Source: Micromonospora sp. WMMD1155
GTDB lineage: Bacteria > Actinomycetota > Actinomycetes > Mycobacteriales > Micromonosporaceae
DNA: 64,000 nucleotides
NCBI RefSeq assembly: GCF_029581275.1
Contig: NZ_CP120742.1
Coordinates: 5,828,501-5,892,500, forward strand
Direction: 5' to 3'
The notes below the pieces were generated by a model. It had not been told where the DNA came from, searched no databases, and worked only from the letters and a program-made list of their open reading frames with translations. Positions 43,875 through 53,487 of the stretch are shown in pieces. Each line of letters opens with the position of its first letter. Position 1 is the first letter of the stretch. The position numbers were made by a program, and so were the translations under genes.

Positions 43875-46009
43875 ACGCCGACGAGTCGGTCCACCTGGAG
43901 CAACTGATGTTCGTCGACGATCCGATGGAGACCGAGCAGCCACGCGTGCACCCGGCCTGGCTGCCCCCGGAGGCGTTCCGGTCGCTCGGCGCGCGCCGCG
44001 TCCTCGTCCACGGTGACGGGTTGATCGTCGACACCGTGCTGCACGAGGTGTCGCGGGCCTGCGCCCGCTACGGCGGGCGGGTGTGGCATTCGCCCTCCTG
44101 GGACGTCGACGTCGACCTCGTGTTCGCCGTGCGCGGCGCGGACGAGTTACCCGACTCGGTGGTGCGGTCGGCGCGGGCGGCCGGAGAGGCGGCGCTGATT
44201 GAGCTCGGCGATGCCGGGCCACTCGGCGACGAGGGTTTCCTGCTCACCCGCCACGGTGACGTGACGGTGGTGCTGGCCGACGCGCCCGCCGGCCTGCTGT
44301 ACGGACTGTTCCACGTGGTCCGGCTCTGCGCGGCGGCCTTCGACGCCGAGCGTCCTGCCGAGCGGCACCGACCGGCGCTGCGTCGGCGGATGCTGGACCA
44401 CTGGGACAACGTGGCCGTGCACCCGGTGATGGGCCAGGTCGAACGGGGGTACGCGGGCGGCTCGATCTTCTGGCAGGACGGCCGTCCGCGTGGTGACCTG
44501 GCCCGCATCCGGGAGTACGGGCGACTGTTGGCCGCGAGCGGTGTCAACGCGATCTCGGTGAACAACGTCAACGTCGCCCGGACCGAGGCGCTGCTGCTCA
44601 CCGACCGGCTCGGCGACGTCGCCGAGATCGCCGACGTGCTGCGTCCGTACCACATCCGGGTGCACCTGTCGGTGACCTTCGCCGCGCCGGTGGTCCTCGG
44701 CGGCCTGGCGACGGCCGATCCCCTGGACGAGGGGGTGCGGGCCTGGTGGGCCGCGACCACCCGCGCGGTGTACGACCGCATCCCGGACTTCGGCGGCTAC
44801 GTGGTGAAGGCCGACTCGGAGGGGCAACCCGGCCCGTTCACCTACGGGCGCGACCACGCCGACGGGGCGAACATGCTGGCCGAGGCGCTGGCCCCGTTCG
44901 GGGGAGTGGTGCACTGGCGGGCGTTCGTCTACAACCACCACCAGGACTGGCGGGACCGGTCCACCGACCGGGCGCGCGCCGCGTACGACCATTTCGCCCC
45001 GCTCGACGGCCGCTTCCGCACCAACGTGGTCGTGCAGGTGAAGTACGGTCCGGTGGACTTCCAGACCCGGGAACCGGTCTCCCCGGTTATCGCCGCGATG
45101 CCGGCCACCCGGGTGGCGGTGGAGTTGCAGGTCACCCAGGAGTACACCGGCCAGCAGCGGCACGTCTGCCACCTCGGCCCGTGGTGGAGCGAGGTGCTGC
45201 GGTTCACGCCCTGGGGTCCGGACGGGCGGGCGGTGGCCGACGTGGTGGCGGGGGAGTCCGGCGCGGGCGGCGGCCTGGTGGCGGTCGCCAACGTGGGCGA
45301 CGACCTCTTCTGGACCGGGCACCCGTTGGCGCAGGCCAACCTGTACACGTTCGGCCGGTTGGCCTGGGACCCCCGGCGGGACCCCACGGCGGTCCTCGAC
45401 GAATGGATCACGCTGACCTTCCCGCCGTCGGCGACCGCCGACCCGGACCTCGTGCGGCGGACGCTGCACGAGATCATGGACGACTCGTGGCGCACCTACG
45501 AGCGGTACACCGCCCCGCTGGGCGTCGGCTTCATGGTCAACCCCGGCGACCACTACGGCCCCGGGGTCGACGGGTACGAGTACACCCGGTGGGGCACCTA
45601 CCACTTCGCCGACCGCGACGGTGTCGGCGTGGACCGCACCCGCGCGTCGGGCACCGGGTTCACCGGCCAGTACCCGCCGCACTGGGCGCAGGTGTACGAG
45701 TCGCTGGAAACCTGCCCGGACGAGCTGTTGCTCTTCTTCCACCACGTGCCGTACGGGCACGTGCTGCACAGCGGGTCGACGGTCATTCAGCACATCTACG
45801 ACACCCACTTCGCCGGCGTCGAGGAGGTGGCCGCGATGCGGCGGCGGTGGCGGGCGCTGAACGGGATGATCGATCCGGCGGTGTACGAGCGGGTCGCCGA
45901 ACGCCTCGACGAGCAGGTGCGGTGCGCCACCGAGTGGCGCGACCAGATCAACACGTACTTCTACCGCAAGTCCGGCGTGCCCGACGAGCGAGGGCGGGAC
46001 ATCTACTGA
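43871..46009 (+). CDS. aguA: GH67 alpha-glucuronidase
   Basis: 712 residues; GTG start overlapping the GH42 stop by GTGA. The three-domain GH67 layout is complete. Catalytic-region motifs are KADSEGQPGPFTYGRDHADGAN (acid Glu) and VKYGPVDFQTREP (Asp and Glu activating water). It removes 4-O-methylglucuronic acid from the non-reducing end of aldouronic acids released by GH10 xylanases. No signal peptide, so it acts inside the cell on imported aldouronates. This is the key enzyme defining the island as glucuronoxylan-specific. Confidence 0.95.
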   Translation: MNADESVHLEQLMFVDDPMETEQPRVHPAWLPPEAFRSLGARRVLVHGDGLIVDTVLHEVSRACARYGGRVWHSPSWDVDVDLVFAVRGADELPDSVVRSARAAGEAALIELGDAGPLGDEGFLLTRHGDVTVVLADAPAGLLYGLFHVVRLCAAAFDAERPAERHRPALRRRMLDHWDNVAVHPVMGQVERGYAGGSIFWQDGRPRGDLARIREYGRLLAASGVNAISVNNVNVARTEALLLTDRLGDVAEIADVLRPYHIRVHLSVTFAAPVVLGGLATADPLDEGVRAWWAATTRAVYDRIPDFGGYVVKADSEGQPGPFTYGRDHADGANMLAEALAPFGGVVHWRAFVYNHHQDWRDRSTDRARAAYDHFAPLDGRFRTNVVVQVKYGPVDFQTREPVSPVIAAMPATRVAVELQVTQEYTGQQRHVCHLGPWWSEVLRFTPWGPDGRAVADVVAGESGAGGGLVAVANVGDDLFWTGHPLAQANLYTFGRLAWDPRRDPTAVLDEWITLTFPPSATADPDLVRRTLHEIMDDSWRTYERYTAPLGVGFMVNPGDHYGPGVDGYEYTRWGTYHFADRDGVGVDRTRASGTGFTGQYPPHWAQVYESLETCPDELLLFFHHVPYGHVLHSGSTVIQHIYDTHFAGVEEVAAMRRRWRALNGMIDPAVYERVAERLDEQVRCATEWRDQINTYFYRKSGVPDERGRDIY

Positions 46010-46030
46010 CCCTCCCGTCGGTCGTCCGGC

Positions 46031-46045
46031 ATGTTCCGAGAACAT
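46031..46045. promoter_or_regulatory. Palindrome downstream of GH67
   Basis: ATGTTCCGAGAACAT has perfect 6-bp arms around CGA. It lies 21 bases after the GH67 stop and ~225 bases before the esterase gene. It is an operator candidate for a second regulator. Confidence 0.45.
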
Positions 46046-46130
46046 CCCGGTAACTGGTCGCCGATTATCGTCGGTGATGACCTCCGTCGAGGCTGTCGAG
46101 CCCGCAGGTGATCCCGGAAACCGTTGCGGC

Positions 46131-46172
46131 GAAAGGTTTCCGGAAGTCTTGACAATCGAGTCTGCTCGATTG
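46131..46172 (+). promoter_or_regulatory. Promoter/operator region of the esterase-xylanase operon
   Basis: GAAAGGTTTC (46131-46140) is a spacer variant of the LacI element. TTGACA at 46149-46154 is a perfect -35, though the -10 is weak (GAAGCT). CAATCGAGTCTGCTCGATTG (46153-46172), with 8-bp arms, overlaps the -35 and spacer, suggesting a second operator. Confidence 0.5.
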
Positions 46173-46271
46173 AAGCTGACTTGGTCACGCGAGCCGCGGT
46201 CAAGGTCGGGCGAAGGGCAGTCCTCGACTTGAGTCCCCTTCCACGCGCCTTTTTCGCAAGGGATCGCGACC

Positions 46272-47597
46272 ATGACACTGAAGACCCGGATGCTCGGCGT
46301 CGCCATGGCGGCCGTGACACTGGCCGCCGCCGCGTTGACGTTCGCCGCGCCGGCGTCGGCGGCGACGCTGACGCAGGTGACCAACTTCGGCACCAACCCC
46401 ACCAACCTGCAGATGCACCTCTACGTCCCGGACCGGGTGGCGTCCCGGCCGGCGATCCTCCTGGCCATGCACTACTGCACCGGCACGGGCCCCGCGTTCC
46501 ACTCCGGCACGCAGTACGCGTCCCTCGCGGACCGGTACGGGTTCATCGTGATCTATCCGTCGGCGACCCGCAGCAGCAGATGCTGGGACGTGTACTCGCC
46601 CCAGGCGCTACGCCGTGGCGGCGGCAGCGACCCGGTCGGGCTCATGTCGATGGTCGACTACGTGCGACAGCGGTATTCCGCCGACCCCGCACGGATCTTC
46701 GCGACCGGCACCTCGTCCGGGGCGATGATGACGAACGTCATGCTGGGCGTCTACCCGGACGTGTTCGCGGCCGGCGCATCCTTCGCCGGGGTGCCGTTCG
46801 CCTGCTTCGCCACCGGCGGCACCTCCGAGTGGAACAGCCAGTGCGCGAACGGGCAACTCATCAGGACCGCACAGCAGTGGGGTGACCTGGTCCGCGAGGC
46901 GTACCCGGGCTACACCGGCCAGCGGCCCCGGATGCAGATCTGGCACGGCACCAACGACGACACGCTGCGCTACCCGAACTTCGGTGAGCAGGTCAAGCAG
47001 TGGACCAACGTGCACGGGCTGAGCCAGACCCCGACGTACACCGACTCCCCGCAGTCCGGCTACACCCGCACCCGGTACGGCAGCAGCGGCCCGACGGCCC
47101 CGGTCGAGGCGATCAGCATGCAGGGCGTAACCCACAACATCCCGGTCGACGCCGCGCAGGTGATCCGCTTCTTCGGCCTCGACGGCACCGCGCCGCCGAC
47201 GACCCCGCCGCCGACGACCCCGCCGCCGACGACAACACCGCCGACGACCCCACCGCCGACCACTCCGCCTCCGAGCGGTGGTGCCTGCCGGGTCGGCTAC
47301 ACGGTCAACGCCTGGAACAGCGGGCTCACCGCGAGCGTGACCATCACCAACACCGGTTCCGCCGCCGTGAACGGATGGGCGTTGACCTTCACGCTGCCCA
47401 GCGGACAGCGCATCACCAGCGGCTGGAACGCCCAGTACGCCCCGACGAGCGGCGCGGTCACCGCCCGCAACGTCTCCTACAACCCCACCATCGCCCCGAA
47501 CGCGTCGGTCGAGATCGGCTTCCAGGCCACGCACGAGGGCGGCACCGGCAAACCCTCGTCGTTCGCCCTCAACGGTGCCGCCTGTTCGGTGTCCTGA
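46272..47597 (+). CDS. Secreted CE1/PHB-depolymerase-type esterase with CBM2
   Basis: 441 residues; ATG start after AAGGGA; signal peptide ends APASAAT. The catalytic domain belongs to the Esterase_PHB group that includes acetylxylan and feruloyl esterases: Ser in ATGTSSGAMM, Asp in WHGTNDDTLRY, His in QGVTHNIP. A PPTTP repeat linker joins a C-terminal CBM2 (CRVGYTVNAWNSG... ALNGAACSVS). With the linked GH10 gene 39 bases downstream, acetylxylan or feruloyl esterase is more likely than polyhydroxybutyrate depolymerase. Confidence 0.9.
   Translation: MTLKTRMLGVAMAAVTLAAAALTFAAPASAATLTQVTNFGTNPTNLQMHLYVPDRVASRPAILLAMHYCTGTGPAFHSGTQYASLADRYGFIVIYPSATRSSRCWDVYSPQALRRGGGSDPVGLMSMVDYVRQRYSADPARIFATGTSSGAMMTNVMLGVYPDVFAAGASFAGVPFACFATGGTSEWNSQCANGQLIRTAQQWGDLVREAYPGYTGQRPRMQIWHGTNDDTLRYPNFGEQVKQWTNVHGLSQTPTYTDSPQSGYTRTRYGSSGPTAPVEAISMQGVTHNIPVDAAQVIRFFGLDGTAPPTTPPPTTPPPTTTPPTTPPPTTPPPSGGACRVGYTVNAWNSGLTASVTITNTGSAAVNGWALTFTLPSGQRITSGWNAQYAPTSGAVTARNVSYNPTIAPNASVEIGFQATHEGGTGKPSSFALNGAACSVS
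47189..47275. repeat. Linker-encoding 15-bp repeat tract
   Basis: Repeats of a GCCGACGACCCCGCC-like unit encode the PPTTP linker of the CE1-type esterase. Such tracts are recombination-prone and may help linker and module exchange. Confidence 0.7.
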
Positions 47598-49019
<1,422 letters not shown>

Positions 49020-49027
49020 GAAACCCC

Positions 49028-49062
49028 GGCCGGTGCGGAGGCGACCCGCCCCCGCACCGGCC
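49028..49062 (+). terminator. Terminator hairpin after xylanase gene
   Basis: GGCCGGTGCGG at 49028-49038 pairs perfectly with 49052-49062 (13-base loop), 8 bases after the stop. Confidence 0.7.
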
Positions 49063-49074
49063 CCGCCCGAGTGG

Positions 49075-49133
49075 GTGATCAAGAGGTTTGCGTCACGACA
49101 CGCCGGGCCGGATGACGCAAACCTCTTGATCAC
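49075..49133. repeat. Perfect 21-bp inverted repeat
   Basis: Arms at 49075-49095 (starting GTGATCAAGAGGTTTGCG) and 49113-49133 are perfect reverse complements around a 17-base loop. The AT-richer arms stand out in GC-rich surroundings. It lies between the converging xylanase and transhydrogenase genes and could act as a bidirectional terminator. I recall the arm sequence as recurrent in Micromonospora-type genomes. Confidence 0.8.
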
Positions 49134-49172
49134 CGGGAGGGGGAGGGAGGGGAAGAGGAGTCGGGTGCGGGG

Positions 49173-50576
49173 TCAGCCGTCGATGCGGGTGATGTTGCGG
49201 ATCTTGTTGGATGCGTCGAGGGCGGCCACCTTGTACGCCTCGGCCAGCGTGGGGTAGTTGAACACCGCGTCGATCAGGTAGTCGATCGTGCCGCCGCAGC
49301 CCATCACCGCCTGCCCGATGTGGACGATCTCGGTGGCGGCGGTGCCGAACACGTGCACGCCGAGCAGCCGACCGTCGTCGGGGGAGACGAGCAGCTTCAG
49401 CATCCCGTACGAGTCGCCGACGATCTGCCCGCGGGCCAGCTCCCGGTACCGCGCGATGCCCACCTCGAACGGTGTCGAGGATTCGGTGAGCTGCGCCTCG
49501 GTCTGCCCGACGAAGCTGATCTCCGGGATGGTGTAGATGCCGATCGGTTGCAGGCCGTGCATCTCCCGGATCGGTTCGCCGCAGGCGTGCTGCGCGGCCA
49601 GCCGGCCCTGCTCCATCGAGGTGGACGCGAGGGCGGGGAAGCCGATCACGTCACCGACCGCGTAGATGTGGTCCACGCTTGTGCGGTAGTTGGCGTCCAC
49701 GGTGATCCGGCCGCGTCGGTCCGCCTCCAGCCCGGCCGCCTCCAGCGCCAGGTCGTCGGTCTGGCCCTGCCGGCCGGCGGAGTACATCACCGTGTCCGCG
49801 ACGATCTTCTTGCCGCTCTTGAGGATGCACAGTGCGGCGGTCTGGTGCTTCTCCACGGCGGCGACCTCCTCGCCGAAGCGGAACGCCACGGACAGGTCGC
49901 GCAGGTGGTATTTCAGCGACTCGACGATCTCGTCGTCGCAGAAGTCGAGCATCCGCTCGCGCCGTTCGACGACCGTGACCTTCGTGCCCAGGGCGGCGAA
50001 CATCGAGGCGTACTCCATGCCGATCACCCCGGCGCCGACCACGACCATGCTGCGGGGTACGGCCTGGAGGTTGATGACGCCGTCGGAGTCCACGATCGTG
50101 CGGTCGTCGAAGTCGACGCTGTCCGGGCGGGCCGGACGGGTGCCCGCCGCGATGACGATCTTGTCGAAGGTCACCTTGGACTCCCGGCCGGACCCGCCGT
50201 CGACCCAGATCGAGTGCGCGTCGGCGAACCGGCCGGTGCCGGTGATCATGGCGACCCGGTTGCGCGCGAGCTGGTTGCGGATGACGTCGGTCTGCCTGGT
50301 GATGACGTGCTGGGTCCGGGCCGCCAGGTCGCTGACCGTGATCTCGTCCTTGACCCGGTAGCTGCTGCCGTACAGGTCACGTTGGCTCAGGCCGGTCAGG
50401 TAGAGCACGGCCTCGCGTAGCGTCTTGGACGGCACGGTGCCGGTGTTGATGCACACCCCACCGATCATGTCGCGGCGGTCCACGATGCCGACCCGCCTGC
50501 CGAGCTTGGCCGCGGCGATCGCGGCCTTCTGACCGCTGGGCCCGGAGCCCAGCACCACCAGGTCGTAGTCATACAT
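49173..50576 (-). CDS. sthA: Soluble (Si-specific) NAD(P)+ transhydrogenase
   Basis: 467 residues from ATG 50576, giving [26 protein letters not shown]; the frame upstream is a shadow. FAD motif [10 protein letters not shown], and [15 protein letters not shown], in which the second redox Cys of the dihydrolipoamide dehydrogenase family is replaced by Thr, as in transhydrogenases. Central NAD(P) motif [17 protein letters not shown]. The length matches SthA. It balances NADPH and NADH in the cytosol. No link to its neighbours is evident. Confidence 0.94.
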   Translation of the reverse strand: MYDYDLVVLGSGPSGQKAAIAAAKLGRRVGIVDRRDMIGGVCINTGTVPSKTLREAVLYLTGLSQRDLYGSSYRVKDEITVSDLAARTQHVITRQTDVIRNQLARNRVAMITGTGRFADAHSIWVDGGSGRESKVTFDKIVIAAGTRPARPDSVDFDDRTIVDSDGVINLQAVPRSMVVVGAGVIGMEYASMFAALGTKVTVVERRERMLDFCDDEIVESLKYHLRDLSVAFRFGEEVAAVEKHQTAALCILKSGKKIVADTVMYSAGRQGQTDDLALEAAGLEADRRGRITVDANYRTSVDHIYAVGDVIGFPALASTSMEQGRLAAQHACGEPIREMHGLQPIGIYTIPEISFVGQTEAQLTESSTPFEVGIARYRELARGQIVGDSYGMLKLLVSPDDGRLLGVHVFGTAATEIVHIGQAVMGCGGTIDYLIDAVFNYPTLAEAYKVAALDASNKIRNITRIDG

Positions 50577-50629
50577 ATTCGCTAGCGTCGCAAGATGTCG
50601 CGGCGCGCGCCAGACCTCGAACGCGAGCG

Positions 50630-51646
50630 TTACTCGTCCGCCATCTGGCAGACACCACCGTTCACAGTGACCTCCTGCGGCGTCTGCGAGCCGCTGGCGA
50701 CGACCCCCAGCGACACCGTGCCGCCGGGCGGGATCAGCCCGTTGTGGCGGACGTTGCGCACCCGCAGATAGCTGCCGTCCCGGTCGACGACCTCCGCGCC
50801 CCACAGGCCGCGCAGCTGCTGACCGGCGTAGAACCGCCAGCTCATCGTCCACCCGTCGATCGGGGTCGGGCCGGTGTTGGTGACCGCGAGGCGTGCCACG
50901 AAACCGTCCGGCCACCGGGCCACGGTCGACCGGACCGAGCAGTTGGGCGGTGGGGGAAGCGTGGTCACGGTGACCGGCGCGGACAGCGGGGACAGGTGGC
51001 CGGCCTCGTCGCGGGCCTGCACCACGAAGGTGTACGTGGTGTTCGGCGTCAACCCGCTGACCTGGGTGCTGGTGCGCGGCGGGTACTGGTACACCTCACT
51101 GACCCGGGTGAGGGCGCCGCCGGCGTCGACCCGGAACACCTCGTACCGGTCGAGGGCGACGTTCTCGACCGAGTGGGTCCAGCGCAGCCACACCGCCGTC
51201 GCGGCGACGTCGTAGGCGACCGGTTGGCCGGGTGCGCCGGGTGGCCGGTCGTCACCCGGCGGCATGGTCACCCGCAGTGTCGGATCGTTCAGCGACCTGT
51301 TGCCGGCCGCGTCCACGGCCGCGACGGAGAAGACGTACGTGCGCGAGGGCCGCAGGCCGGTGATCCGGATGCCGGTGGTGTCGGTCGAATAGTGGGCGCC
51401 GGTGTCCTCGAATCGCGCGCCGACCGGGTAGCCGACCACACCGACGTTGTCCGTCGCGGCCGCCCAGGTCAACTCGATCCAGGTGGTGTCGACGGCGACG
51501 ACGGTGATGGCGCCGGGCGCGGTGGGGCGCTCGGTGTCCGTCGCGGCGTACGCCGGGGTCGCGCCCGCCACCACCGCCGCCGCGAGCGCGCAGACGGCCA
51601 GGGCGGCTGCCCTGGATCGGACGCCGCGCACCTGATGATCGCGCAT
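50630..51646 (-). CDS. Secreted protein with two fibronectin III domains and CBM2
   Basis: 338 residues from ATG 51646 (GGAGGCGAGG upstream). Signal peptide ends ATPAYAAT. Two FnIII repeats ([23 protein letters not shown]..., [24 protein letters not shown]...) are followed by a CBM2-like domain ([24 protein letters not shown]... [11 protein letters not shown]). No catalytic domain is present, so it is probably a carbohydrate-binding accessory protein. The 53-base gap to sthA and 88-base gap upstream leave the operon state open. Confidence 0.82.
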   Translation of the reverse strand: MRDHQVRGVRSRAAALAVCALAAAVVAGATPAYAATDTERPTAPGAITVVAVDTTWIELTWAAATDNVGVVGYPVGARFEDTGAHYSTDTTGIRITGLRPSRTYVFSVAAVDAAGNRSLNDPTLRVTMPPGDDRPPGAPGQPVAYDVAATAVWLRWTHSVENVALDRYEVFRVDAGGALTRVSEVYQYPPRTSTQVSGLTPNTTYTFVVQARDEAGHLSPLSAPVTVTTLPPPPNCSVRSTVARWPDGFVARLAVTNTGPTPIDGWTMSWRFYAGQQLRGLWGAEVVDRDGSYLRVRNVRHNGLIPPGGTVSLGVVASGSQTPQEVTVNGGVCQMADE

Positions 51647-51734
51647 GATGCTTGCCTCGCCTCCGGGTGACCGCAGCGGACCAGTCATCGACTTGTGACG
51701 ATGTTACGTCAGTGGCCGACCCACCGTGGTCCGG

Positions 51735-53336
51735 TCAGTTCGGGTTGCTGGCGTGGGTCAGCGTCTCCCAGGCGACGAACAGGTTGTTGCTGCCCGCCGG
51801 GCGTTGTTGCAGCGTGAGCGTCTGGGTGTTGGTCATGACGTTGCCCAGCCGGGTGCTCATCGCGTTGAAGCCGACCTCGGTGATCGGGCCGAGGCCCCGG
51901 GTGAGGCTGCCGCCGCAGAGCCAGGAGGGCGGCGCCTCGCCGAGCTGGTAGCGGGAGTGGAAGCCCAGTGCCTGCCGCAGCCGCTCACCGACCTGCGGGT
52001 ACAGGTCCCGCCCCTGGATCCGCGAGGTCTCCGCGACGTGCGAGATGGCGGAGATCCCGTACCCGGTGTGGACGAAGTCGCGGCAGGTCTCCTGGGCGAG
52101 GCCCGCGACGAAGGTGGACTGGCCCTGCCAGTAGCCGATGATCTCGGCGCTGGTGTCCAGGCCGCTGCCGGGCATCGTGTACGGCAACGCACCGTCGCTG
52201 GGCAGGTAGACGAAGGCCCGGGTGCGGTTGAGGAAGCGGGTGACCGCCGCGTCGTAGGCGCTGCGGTCCTCCAGGAAGACGGCGATGCCGACGGCCGCCT
52301 CCATCATGGTCAGTTCCCAGTTGCCGTTGCTGTTCGAGCCGTTGCGGACCACCGGCAGGTAGACGGTGCGCAGCATGGTGGCGAACCGGTCGGCGTTGGG
52401 CCAACTCGAGTACGTGTACTTGATGATCTCGGCGGCGCGGGGCCAGACCGAGGCGGCCCAGCCGGTCTGCAACGGTGCGTTGCTGCCGGTGTGCGCGGTG
52501 ATCGTGGCCGACCACGCGTCCATGATCTGGATGGACTTCTGCGCGTACCGGGAGTCCCCGGTGAGATACCAGGCGAGGGCGTGGGTGTACGCGGCGATCG
52601 CGTCCTCCCGCTCGTCGGTGCAGCCGTTGTTGGGGTTGGAGTACGACCCGCACTCGACCACCGACCGGGGTGCCGGCGTACGCGACAGGGAGGCGTACCG
52701 GCTGCCCATCATCTGGTTGTAGGCCGACGCCCACGGCTGCGCGCCGGCCTGCACCCGACCGCGTACGAAGTCGAGTTGCCCCCGGCTGACCAGCACGCCG
52801 GGGTGGGTGAACCCACTCGACGGGGGTGGTGTGGTGCCGCCGGTGGGCAGCGTCCAGGTCTGGTTGGCGGTGCCGGTGCAGCTCCAGATCTGCAGCGGAG
52901 TGCCGTCGGCGGAGCTGGGACCGGTCGCGTCGAGGCACTTGCCGGAGGTGGGGTTGACCAGTTGCCCGGCACTCGCCGACCACTGCTGTGCCCCGGTGCC
53001 GTTGCAGTCGTAGATCTGGACGCGTGCGCCGTTCGCGGTGCTGCCGGCGGCGATGTCGAGACACTTGCCCAGCGCCCTGACCGTGCCGTCGTCGCCCACC
53101 GTCCACTGTTGCGCCGTCGAGCCGTTGCAGGTGTAGAGCTGGACCGCCGTGGTGTTGGCCGGGTTGGCGGCGGCCACGTCGACGCACTTGCCGCCGTACC
53201 CCGTGATGGCGCCGGTCGCGGCGGCTGTCGCGGGCGATGCGCCGACGGCCAGCGCCGCCGGTACGGCGAGCACGACCACGGCGAGCGTGGAGGTCAGGCG
53301 GATGCGAGGGAGGGCTCCGGCCAGTCGTCGTGTCAT
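51735..53336 (-). CDS. Secreted alginate-lyase-family protein with ricin-type lectin domain
   Basis: 533 residues from ATG 53336 (GGAGGACGACG upstream); signal peptide ends ASPATAAAT. An N-terminal ricin-B/CBM13 trefoil (three QQW-type repeats: TAQQWTVGDDG, GAQQWSASAG, NQTWTLPTGG) is joined by a short linker to an alginate-lyase-like alpha/alpha-barrel (HPGVLVSRGQLDFVRGRVQAGAQPW, NGNWELTMMEAAVGIAVFLED). The family cleaves uronate polysaccharides by beta-elimination; the true substrate is unknown. It ends 89 bases before the FnIII-CBM2 gene. Confidence 0.85.
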   Translation of the reverse strand: MTRRLAGALPRIRLTSTLAVVVLAVPAALAVGASPATAAATGAITGYGGKCVDVAAANPANTTAVQLYTCNGSTAQQWTVGDDGTVRALGKCLDIAAGSTANGARVQIYDCNGTGAQQWSASAGQLVNPTSGKCLDATGPSSADGTPLQIWSCTGTANQTWTLPTGGTTPPPSSGFTHPGVLVSRGQLDFVRGRVQAGAQPWASAYNQMMGSRYASLSRTPAPRSVVECGSYSNPNNGCTDEREDAIAAYTHALAWYLTGDSRYAQKSIQIMDAWSATITAHTGSNAPLQTGWAASVWPRAAEIIKYTYSSWPNADRFATMLRTVYLPVVRNGSNSNGNWELTMMEAAVGIAVFLEDRSAYDAAVTRFLNRTRAFVYLPSDGALPYTMPGSGLDTSAEIIGYWQGQSTFVAGLAQETCRDFVHTGYGISAISHVAETSRIQGRDLYPQVGERLRQALGFHSRYQLGEAPPSWLCGGSLTRGLGPITEVGFNAMSTRLGNVMTNTQTLTLQQRPAGSNNLFVAWETLTHASNPN

Positions 53337-53364
53337 CTCGTCGTCCTCCAGGTGCCACAGCATT

Positions 53365-53409
53365 TGTAAAGTGTGTTAATTATTACAGCGCCGTTCATTG
53401 ATATCAATG
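53365..53409. promoter_or_regulatory. AT-rich promoter region with two palindromes
   Basis: TGTAA (53365-53369) and TTACA (53383-53387) form an inverted pair, and CATTGATATCAATG (53396-53409) is a perfect 14-bp palindrome. Both lie 29-73 bases before the alginate-lyase-family start, in markedly AT-rich sequence. Regulator unknown. Confidence 0.5.
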
Positions 53410-53443
53410 TCTGCGAACGCCCGCCGCCTCCCGGTGAACGCGT

Positions 53444-53472
53444 CGACCCCCGGCGCTACGCGCCGGGGGTCG
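53444..53472 (-). terminator. Terminator hairpin after phytase-like gene
   Basis: A 13-bp perfect stem (53444-53456 with 53460-53472) and 3-base loop lie 15 bases beyond the stop. Confidence 0.75.
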
Positions 53473-53487
53473 TTCGGAACGAAGGTG

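Noticed and set aside
46272-47597. True polyhydroxybutyrate depolymerase
   Set aside because: The module is a CBM2 rather than a PHB-binding domain and the gene is co-transcribed with a xylanase, so a CE1-type xylan side-chain esterase is more likely.
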